Shown: positions 1-4,058 of the stretch, in pieces
How positions within the stretch are numbered: position 1 is the stretch's first letter
Layout of the letters: each line of letters starts with the position of its first letter
Assembly: GCA_002426495.1 (NCBI GenBank)
Contig: DIQC01000065.1
Location: 57,128-63,035, forward strand
Source: Thermacetogenium sp. UBA5472
GTDB lineage: Bacteria > Bacillota > DSM-12270 > Thermacetogeniales > Thermacetogeniaceae
Reading direction: 5' to 3'
DNA length: 5,908 nucleotides
Notes under the pieces: model-generated
What the model was told of the DNA's origin: nothing
The model's input: the letters and a program-made list of their open reading frames with translations, nothing else
The model's database searches: none
Made by a program: the position numbers and the translations under genes

Positions 1-1662
1 GAGCCCACTGTCCATGTATTGGATCGGAGCTACAATGCAGGGTATGCTAATTTTGAAAGCGATTCCTCTATCGTAGCTGGGATTGCAAAAGTTCTCCCGA
101 TTTTCTTCTTCCTGGTGGCCGCATTGGTTTGTTCGACTACCATGACCAGGATGGTGGATGAGCAGCGTACGCAAATCGGTACACTGAAAGCCCTTGGGTA
201 CAGCAATGGTGCGATTGCCCGAAAATATATCTTCTATTCCGGCAGTGCAGCTGTGTTGGGGTGTGTTATCGGATATCTGTTGGGAACAAAGTACTTTCCC
301 ATTGCAATATGGGAAGCCTATAGTATGATATACGGGTTTTCACCATCCATTGAATATGTATTCGATATACAGCTGGCTGTCATTTCCCTGGTTGTTTCCT
401 TGCTATGTTCAGTCGGTGTGACCTATATTTCCTGTAAAAACGAGTTGCTGCAAGTGCCGGCGGAGCTAATTCGCCCAAAAGCTCCCCCGGCCGGAAAACG
501 TGTGCTGTTGGAGCGCGTACCGATCCTCTGGAACCGAATCAGTTTCCTTCATAAGGCATCAATTCGTAATATTCTGCGCAATAAAAGGCGTTTTTTTATG
601 ACTGTGCTGGGTATCGCAGGATGTACGGCATTGGTATTGGCAGCATTGGGGATCGGTGACTCCATCCGTAATATTGCCAATGATCAATTTGATGCCATTT
701 TGACATATGATTATAATATCTCTTTTTCCGAAGCGCAAAGCAGGGAGGAAAGAGAGAAATTTATCGAGGTCTATCCGGATGTATTATCGGAATGTGTATT
801 TGTCTCCACCGATGAGGTGGAAGTGGTTCAGGGAAATCGGACAAAGAAGGTTTCTACCGTTGCAACAGATGACCCAGATATCACAAAGGTAATTGGCTTG
901 TATTTAGACGGTGAAACCGTGCCTTATCCCACATTTGAGAAAGCTGCCATAAACGATAAGCTGGCAAAGGAATTTGGTGTGACTCCAGGAGATACCATCA
1001 CCATCAGAATCAATGAAGCTGAAATGGCAGACATCGAAGTAGGGGGCATATATGAGAGCTATATGGGCAGCTACCTGTTTATGACGGGTGAAACCTATAA
1101 AGAATTGTTTGGGGAAGAACCACTCTACCAAAATGCATATGCTGCAACAGATGAAAAGGACCTCCACTCGGTATCCGCGTTGCTGTCCAAGGGAGACAAT
1201 GTTGCTGTCGTATCCGTTCTCAACGACATACGAGTCATGGTGGACAACATGATGCAGAGTCTGAACTATATCATCTTGTTGGTTATCGCCTGTGCGGGAG
1301 CTCTTGGCTTTGTCGTAATATATAACCTGAACAACATCAACATCATGGAGCGCAGCCGTGAGATTGCAACAATCAAAGTCCTTGGCTTCTACTCCAGGGA
1401 GACGCAGGCATATGTTTTTCGGGAGACCATCATACTGACGGTAATTGGCGCCCTCTTTGGTTTAGGCCTTGGCAAGCTGCTTCATGGGTTTATTATGAAC
1501 AAGATTGATGTGGATGCGGTCTCTTTCAAAGAGCAGATATTTGGGGCAAGTTATCTTGGTGCACTCCTGATCACATTTATGATTACATTTCTGGTGAACT
1601 TGGTGCTCAAAAAGAAAATAGAAATAATCAATATGGCGGAATCCTTAAAATCTGTTGAATAA
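1..1662 (+). CDS. ABC transporter permease, FtsX/MacB-like, 5'-truncated by window edge
   Basis: This is the C-terminal 553 residues of an integral-membrane ABC exporter permease with two FtsX modules. The frame is open from base 1 and reads through the TTG at 19, so the true start is upstream. Counting from the first codon, the first module has a membrane helix at about 28-48, a cytoplasmic coupling segment (TQIGTLKALGYS, 57-68) and helices near 79-96 and 125-146. The second module starts with RNILRNKRRFF near 189-199 and a helix at about 199-217. A roughly 200-residue extracytoplasmic domain follows. Then come a helix near 423-445, a second coupling segment (REIATIKVLGF), a helix near 471-490 and a last helix near 518-537. 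The duplicated (E/Q)IxTxKxLG block is the family signature; it contacts the ATPase. Such permeases usually sit beside an ATP-binding subunit, presumably upstream here. The substrate cannot be read from the sequence. The gene ends in tandem stops TAA-TAG. Confidence 0.93.
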   Translation, partial: EPTVHVLDRSYNAGYANFESDSSIVAGIAKVLPIFFFLVAALVCSTTMTRMVDEQRTQIGTLKALGYSNGAIARKYIFYSGSAAVLGCVIGYLLGTKYFPIAIWEAYSMIYGFSPSIEYVFDIQLAVISLVVSLLCSVGVTYISCKNELLQVPAELIRPKAPPAGKRVLLERVPILWNRISFLHKASIRNILRNKRRFFMTVLGIAGCTALVLAALGIGDSIRNIANDQFDAILTYDYNISFSEAQSREEREKFIEVYPDVLSECVFVSTDEVEVVQGNRTKKVSTVATDDPDITKVIGLYLDGETVPYPTFEKAAINDKLAKEFGVTPGDTITIRINEAEMADIEVGGIYESYMGSYLFMTGETYKELFGEEPLYQNAYAATDEKDLHSVSALLSKGDNVAVVSVLNDIRVMVDNMMQSLNYIILLVIACAGALGFVVIYNLNNINIMERSREIATIKVLGFYSRETQAYVFRETIILTVIGALFGLGLGKLLHGFIMNKIDVDAVSFKEQIFGASYLGALLITFMITFLVNLVLKKKIEIINMAESLKSVE

Positions 1663-1676
1663 TAGAAACTCATTAA

Positions 1677-1748
1677 TATAATGCCCGATTAGTACATTAT
1701 GAGACCGAAGACCTTCATGAGTGGTACCGGAAAGAATTCAAGTTTTGA
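1677..1748 (+). pseudogene. C-terminal peptide remnant of an unidentified gene
   Basis: A frame begins after the TAA at 1674-1676 and ends at TGA 1746-1748. It encodes about 23 residues with a protein-like tail, ETEDLHEWYRKEFKF. There is no start codon with a ribosome binding site. A strong Shine-Dalgarno (AGAGGAGG, 1748-1755) follows the stop directly, as at a normal junction between two operon genes. I infer that the 3' end of a lost gene was joined here. The protein family is not recognised, and chance coding is possible at this length. Confidence 0.25.
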
Positions 1749-1761
1749 GAGGAGGCACAGC

Positions 1762-1812
1762 ATGGGCAAAGACACAGCCGTTTGCCATTTTTTGTTTAGT
1801 TTGGCAAGTTAA
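1762..1812 (+). pseudogene. Short frame behind a strong RBS, probable gene-start remnant
   Basis: ATG at 1762 is preceded by AGAGGAGG (1748-1755) with six bases between, which is a near-ideal ribosome binding site. The frame encodes only 16 residues (MGKDTAVCHFLFSLAS) before TAA. The strength of the site suggests it once served a longer gene that is now broken. A genuine small peptide is possible, but nothing in the sequence supports a role. Confidence 0.25.
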
Positions 1813-1819
1813 TGGCGGG

Positions 1820-1911
1820 ATGCCCCGCACTATAGAGAAGAGAATTGTTGATGAAATAAAAGCTCTGGCCGATAAAGGTTATTACTCCACCTCAGACCTC
1901 AAAGATATTTC
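1820..1911 (+). pseudogene. Possible DDE-transposase fragment
   Basis: In this frame the codons read MPRTIEKRIVDEIKALADKG and then YYSTSDLKDIS. The ADKGYYS block resembles the segment around the second catalytic aspartate of IS4/IS1182-type DDE transposases, where DKGY or DRGY is common. Only about 30 residues are present. No ribosome binding site, flanking catalytic residues or terminal repeats are seen. The match is from memory of the motif and is suggestive only. It ends where the minus-strand ISLre2-like remnant begins, consistent with stacked element debris. Confidence 0.28.
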
Positions 1912-2024
1912 CCGGGTTCTCGCTTTTCGGCTAGGCTCTTGTCTATCTCATCTAGGGTAAACTCCAGCAACCGAGCAGCAATCTGTTGGACTAGTGTCTG
2001 AATAGTCTTTTCCAATTCTTACAT
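1899..2024 (-). pseudogene. ISLre2/UPF0236-family transposase N-terminal remnant
   Basis: Read on the minus strand, codons from 2018 down to 1902 encode 39 residues beginning ELEKTIQTLVQQIAARLLEF and including DEIDKSLAEKREPGKY. This matches the usual N-terminus of ISLre2 (UPF0236) transposases: an amphipathic helix of the type LExxIxxLVxQIxxxLLxxxLxxxDxxLxxxR followed by a KY motif. Full members run to roughly 400-500 residues, so over 90 percent is missing. An in-frame ATG at 2024-2022 is followed at once by TAA (2021-2019), so the original second codon has apparently become a stop. The fragment ends at TGA (1901-1899). It is a dead scrap of an insertion sequence. The family assignment is by recognised pattern, moderately confident. 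Confidence 0.55.
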
Positions 2025-2161
2025 ATTGCTTGCTGACCCTATTGCACTAACAATTCCCTTCACTAATTGCAGGAATAAAGACATTTATCATTGAACCTTA
2101 AACATGAGACATCATCTAAATGTGCAACAAGGAAGTTGATTTTATTTGTGGAGGATTGATT

Positions 2162-2712
2162 ATGAACCTAGAGGAATTACAATTGGATTGCGCAATTAAG
2201 CAAAAAAAAGGTTTACACTTTATATTAGCATCAATTATTATTTGGTGTACTGTACTGATTATTCATTTAACATCATTACCTATCCTGACTAAGAACTTAT
2301 TAACCTTTTGTTCCACAGCACCATTAATGCCTTTAGCATTTTTAATATCGAAGGCAATTAAGGTGGATTTTCAAAACAAAGAAAATCCGCTAACTAATTT
2401 GGGGGTTTTTTTTCTGTAAACCAACTGTTATATTTACTAATTGCTATGTGGATATATGCGACATTACCTGAAAAAATGCTAATGATAATCGCAATGATTT
2501 TTGGGGCACATTTGTTACCATATGGTTGGCTATATAAGTCTAAATCTTATATAGCGTTTGCTATTTTAATACCAATTTTATCACTTATGATTGGTGTTAA
2601 TTTTGAACCTTATGTGATTGCAATTATGATGATTGGAATAGAAATTTTGTTTAGTATTTGTCTGATATTTGAAAACAGAATAATTTCATCGATTTTTAAA
2701 GTTAATCCCTAA
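2162..2712 (+). pseudogene. DUF7010-family membrane protein, split by a -1 frame change
   Basis: Two frames together form one protein of about 183 residues. The first starts at ATG 2162 (MNLEELQLDCAIKQKKGLHF), behind GAGGATT at 2151-2157, and stops at TAA 2417-2419. The second, one base back in phase, continues from about 2413 with SVNQLLYLLIAMWIYATLPE and ends at TAA 2710-2712. Hydrophobic segments lie at about residues 20-36, 50-64, 87-100, 110-125, 133-150 and 155-172, so this is a polytopic membrane protein. Order and motifs (FGAHLLPYGWLYKSKSY near the middle) match DUF7010, whose function is unknown. The frame changes inside GGGGG-TTTTTTTT at 2401-2413, where T TTT TTT sits exactly in the slippery -1 phase. 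One lost base in the run, a sequencing error, or genuine ribosomal or polymerase slippage would each explain it. Third codon positions are strongly A/T compared with both flanks, suggesting separate ancestry. Confidence 0.75.
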
Positions 2713-2726
2713 TCTTATGTCAAGTT

Positions 2727-2993
2727 ATGTCTCAAGGTTTAGACAAGTTAAATTACTATGAATGGGGACCAGTGGCTATTGAAAAGCTACAAGAAATTGG
2801 AGCGGAAGATGTTAAAAGTGTAAAAATAGATGGTGACTATGAGGGGACAAGATTTGACCAGCCAGGGGGCCACCTCTGTGGCAGCCATTATATATTGAAC
2901 TGTAACGACAAAAGCGTTACAATGTTCATTGAAGGAGATGATTCATATGGAAAAAACGACTACTTTGAATCTGAGAGTAAATCCGGATGTTAA
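2727..2993 (+). CDS. Unrecognised small frame, probable gene remnant
   Basis: This frame could encode 88 residues starting MSQGLDKLNYYEWGPVAIEK. The first 45 or so, up to about DGDYEGTRFD, have a normal soluble-protein composition with an alternating charged and hydrophobic pattern. The rest runs through the promoter, operator and ribosome binding site of the antitoxin gene and overlaps its first codons, so it is unlikely to be conserved coding sequence. No ribosome binding site precedes ATG 2727. I infer a fragment of a longer lost gene joined to the toxin-antitoxin leader near 2860. I do not recognise the family, and a real small protein cannot be excluded. Confidence 0.25.
   Translation: MSQGLDKLNYYEWGPVAIEKLQEIGAEDVKSVKIDGDYEGTRFDQPGGHLCGSHYILNCNDKSVTMFIEGDDSYGKNDYFESESKSGC
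2895..2923 (+). promoter_or_regulatory. Sigma-A-type promoter of the toxin-antitoxin operon
   Basis: A -35 box TTGAAC (2895-2900) and a -10 box TACAAT (2918-2923) are separated by exactly 17 bases. They lie 23 bases upstream of the antitoxin start codon, with a strong ribosome binding site between. Matches to TTGACA and TATAAT are four and five of six. Position and spacing make this the natural promoter for the two overlapping genes. Confidence 0.72.
2901..2921. promoter_or_regulatory. Operator-like perfect inverted repeat over the promoter
   Basis: TGTAACG (2901-2907) and CGTTACA (2915-2921) form a perfect 7-base inverted repeat around a 7-base centre. It fills the spacer and overlaps four bases of the -10 box. 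RelB/DinJ antitoxins and their toxin complexes commonly repress their own operon by binding such palindromes. Autoregulation here is therefore a reasonable inference, although the exact operator has not been shown. Confidence 0.6.
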
Positions 2994-3252
2994 AAAAAGG
3001 GCTGAGGAAGTACTTTCACAACTTGGTATGCCTATGTCCACTGCTATAGATATTTATCTGAAACAGATTGCAATGATCGGCGGAATACCTTTTGCTGTAA
3101 AACTTCCCAAAATACCGGCTTCCGTAAATGCCGACTTAATGACAACAGAAGAAATTCATACGAAGTTAAGGGAAGGATACAACGATATCGAAAAAGGTAA
3201 TGTGCATAATGTATCTGATGCCTTTCAGAGATTTCGGGACACACATGAATGA
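2947..3252 (+). CDS. Type II toxin-antitoxin antitoxin, RelB/DinJ family
   Basis: A 101-residue antitoxin that would bind and neutralise a cognate RelE/ParE-type toxin and help repress its own promoter. ATG 2947 is chosen because AAGGAG (2932-2937) lies nine bases upstream; the in-frame TTG at 2929 would place the ribosome binding site inside the gene. The N-terminus, TTTLNLRVNPDVKKRAEEVL, is the ribbon-helix-helix DNA-binding and dimerisation region. It continues through QLGMPMSTAIDIYLKQIAMI and the typical GGIPFAVKLPKIP block at about 50-62. The acidic, flexible C-terminal third should wrap the toxin. The stop overlaps the toxin start as ATGA (3249-3252), so the genes are translationally coupled. 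The antitoxin looks complete. It probably acts as an orphan, because the partner is truncated, and could still buffer related toxins elsewhere (inference). Confidence 0.92.
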   Translation: MEKTTTLNLRVNPDVKKRAEEVLSQLGMPMSTAIDIYLKQIAMIGGIPFAVKLPKIPASVNADLMTTEEIHTKLREGYNDIEKGNVHNVSDAFQRFRDTHE

Positions 3253-3434
3253 AGCAGTATAAGATTCAAATCACTGATATTGCACTTTCTGATATGGAGA
3301 ATATATATAAATATATTGCAGATCAGTTACAGTCACCGGTAACGGCTATGGGACAATATAACAGAATAGCTGACGCAATCGAAACACTTAGTACGTTCCC
3401 GGAACGTGTGAAGTTAATGTGGGAGATTTACTAA
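3249..3434 (+). pseudogene. RelE/ParE-family toxin, truncated at the C-terminus
   Basis: ATG 3249 overlaps the antitoxin stop. The product starts MKQYKIQITDIALSDMENIY and continues through a helix with YIADQLQSP and AIETLSTFPERVKLM, the standard N-terminal two thirds of a RelE/ParE-superfamily toxin. Family members are usually about 90-110 residues; here only 61 remain. After KLM the sequence changes to WEIY and a TAA at 3432-3434, and those bases belong to a REP-like palindrome starting at 3420. The missing part would contain the last beta strands, including the conserved segment with R and Y residues that carries activity in RelE-type mRNA interferases. The product is therefore very probably inactive. 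Which superfamily branch it belongs to, and so whether it targets mRNA or gyrase, cannot be settled from the remaining part. Confidence 0.85.
3393..3407. repeat. Perfect 15-base palindrome inside the toxin gene
   Basis: ACGTTCC-C-GGAACGT is a 7-base inverted repeat around a single C. It encodes part of the conserved TFPERV segment of the toxin, so it may be a coincidence of coding. No regulatory role is claimed. Confidence 0.4.
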
Positions 3435-3527
3435 CTTCCCAAAAAAAAATGGTCCCCACGTCTCCCATGTACCAAGAACCAGGGTTGTCTTAACAATCAT
3501 TTTTTCGTGTTTTTCAGTATCAATCAT
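3414..3527 (-). CDS. Small minus-strand frame with consensus RBS, probable gene-start remnant
   Basis: On the minus strand, ATG at 3527-3525 is preceded by GGAAGGAGGTGGA (3540-3528), a near-perfect Shine-Dalgarno. The frame encodes 37 residues: MIDTEKHEKMIVKTTLVLGT, then WETWGPFFFGKLVNLPH, and TAA at 3416-3414. The first 20 residues look like a genuine N-terminus, acidic then hydrophobic. The last 17 are encoded by the REP-like element. The likely history is that a REP-like element landed in, or joined, the beginning of a gene whose remainder is lost. The family is not recognised. It may still be translated, since start signals look intact, although no promoter was identified upstream on that strand. 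Confidence 0.35.
   Translation of the reverse strand: MIDTEKHEKMIVKTTLVLGTWETWGPFFFGKLVNLPH
3420..3467. repeat. REP-like palindromic element
   Basis: TGGGAGA (3420-3426) and TCTCCCA (3461-3467) form a perfect 7-base inverted repeat around 34 bases, including A9 (3441-3449). Read on the minus strand the element begins TGGGAGACGTGGGGACCA followed by a T run. That layout closely resembles the repetitive extragenic palindromes of Firmicutes associated with REP-type tyrosine transposases: TGGGACAC-like arm, GGGGAC core, T-rich stretch, complementary arm. It begins at the point where toxin homology stops and provides the toxin's stop codon. No transposase is present in the window, so it would have moved in trans. 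The identity is inferred from pattern alone. Confidence 0.5.
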
Positions 3528-3558
3528 TCCACCTCCTTCCACATCTCGTCAAAATTGA

Positions 3559-3587
3559 TTGTATACATTTCGTTCCTGCGATATAAT
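3559..3587 (+). promoter_or_regulatory. Promoter of the small helix-turn-helix gene
   Basis: A perfect TATAAT (3582-3587) is preceded by TTGTAT (3559-3564) at 17-base spacing. Transcription would begin about 25-30 bases before ATG 3623, leaving a short leader with an AAGGAGA ribosome binding site at 3607-3613. The -35 match is only three of six, so activity may depend on a regulator. Confidence 0.6.
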
Positions 3588-3622
3588 TACAATAGCATAT
3601 CTTTCCAAGGAGATTTTGAAGT

Positions 3623-3808
3623 ATGAAAAGTATGAATGGAATGACAACAAAAGAGGCTGCTCAAAAATGGGGTGTTACGCCTCGCCAGGTGCAGCTGTTA
3701 TGTGCCAAAGGCCGTATTCCGGGAGTTATTCGTTTCGGCAATGCATGGGTCATTCCAAAGGATGCGCAAAAACCGAAGGATGGCCGGAGCAAGAAAAACT
3801 CTAAGTAA
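3623..3808 (+). CDS. Small helix-turn-helix DNA-binding protein
   Basis: A 61-residue basic protein that probably binds DNA as an excisionase- or MerR-like winged helix-turn-helix. The recognisable core is TTKEAAQKWGVTPRQVQLLC (about 8-27), the helix-turn-helix. AKGRIPGVIRFGNAWVIPKD (about 28-47) then supplies the wing, with the conserved aromatic/arginine pattern for recognising operator DNA. The tail after residue 48 is rich in K, R and S. ATG 3623 is chosen over the in-frame ATGs at codons 4 and 7 because AAGGAGA lies nine bases upstream. It has its own promoter and ends in tandem stops TAA-TAG, 34 bases before an hsdM remnant. Proteins of this kind often sit next to type I restriction-modification genes or in integrative elements. 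A regulatory role for the locus is inferred from position, not demonstrated. Confidence 0.82.
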   Translation: MKSMNGMTTKEAAQKWGVTPRQVQLLCAKGRIPGVIRFGNAWVIPKDAQKPKDGRSKKNSK

Positions 3809-3842
3809 TAGATAATAATCAGTGGGATAAAGGGAGAGAGAC

Positions 3843-3917
3843 ATGATAACAGGCGAGCTGAAAAATAAAGTAGACAAACTCTGGGAGATGTTTTGGGGGG
3901 GGGGGCTGACTGATTGA
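3843..3917 (+). pseudogene. Remnant of an older hsdM N-terminus with a G11 run
   Basis: ATG 3843 lies behind AAAGGGAGAGAG (3829-3840) and encodes MITGELKNKVDKLWEMFWGG followed by GLTD and TGA at 3915-3917. This is the standard N-terminus of one family of type I methyltransferase subunits (ITGELKxKVDxxWExFWxGGLTNPLD). It differs clearly from the N-terminus of the intact downstream hsdM. The run of 11 G (3895-3905) replaces the expected T-G-G codons. After it, bases 3914-3938 still resemble degraded codons for LDVIEQLTYL with small gaps. Only about 5 percent of a normal subunit survives. It is a relic of a replaced restriction-modification system. Confidence 0.68.
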
Positions 3918-4022
3918 TGTTGGTATAGAATTGACATTATGATCAAAATTGCCACAGCGCTCGACTGCAAGGTTGAGGCTCTATTCGAAACTGTTAGAGA
4001 TGAAGACGATGAGAACGCATAA
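3918..4022 (+). pseudogene. C-terminal remnant of an XRE-family helix-turn-helix regulator
   Basis: The frame from 3918 to TAA 4020-4022 encodes RIDIMIKIATALDCKVEALF followed by ETVRDEDDENA. The block (I)xxLxKIAxALDCxVExLFE is the hallmark last helix of small XRE/Cro-type regulators of about 70 residues, and the acidic tail is also usual. The DNA-binding helices are missing. ATG 3939 is in frame, but no ribosome binding site precedes it. Such regulators often control restriction-modification genes, so this is probably the lost controller of the older locus, joined by deletion to the hsdM remnant. Confidence 0.62.
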
Positions 4023-4058
4023 CAGTGATTCTCTTGTTTAGAAAGTGAGGCTACATGA

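Larger units (their letters stand above)
1663..2161. other. Gene-poor debris region between permease and DUF7010 gene
   Basis: No intact gene is visible in these roughly 500 bases. The region contains a short C-terminal-looking peptide (1677-1748), a strong Shine-Dalgarno with a 16-codon frame (1748-1812), a plus-strand frame resembling a transposase block (about 1820-1911), and a minus-strand ISLre2-like transposase N-terminus (1899-2024). The last 130 bases hold no convincing coding frame. A weak promoter candidate for the downstream gene can be drawn there: TTGAAC at 2091-2096 and TCTAAA at 2115-2120, with an 18-base spacer. I read the block as a site where mobile elements inserted and then decayed. 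Confidence 0.6.

Noticed and set aside
19..21. TTG at 19 as the permease start
   Set aside because: The frame is open back to base 1 and the first FtsX module lacks its N-terminal part, so the gene plainly continues upstream.
1675..1704. ATAATG/CATTAT inverted repeat after the permease as a terminator
   Set aside because: The stem is short and AT-only, with an 11-base loop and no T tract.
2869..2882. GCCAC-CTCT-GTGGC hairpin as a terminator
   Set aside because: The stem is only five pairs and no T run follows, so it does not meet the pattern of an intrinsic terminator.
2929..2946. TTG 2929 or ATG 2938 as the antitoxin start
   Set aside because: Both would place the AAGGAG ribosome binding site inside or immediately against the coding sequence. 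ATG 2947 has ideal spacing and matches the usual family N-terminus.
3931..3959. Perfect TTGACA at 3931-3936 as a -35 box for an hsdM promoter
   Set aside because: No acceptable -10 sequence lies 16-18 bases downstream (ACAGCG region), and the bases are explained as degraded hsdM codons.
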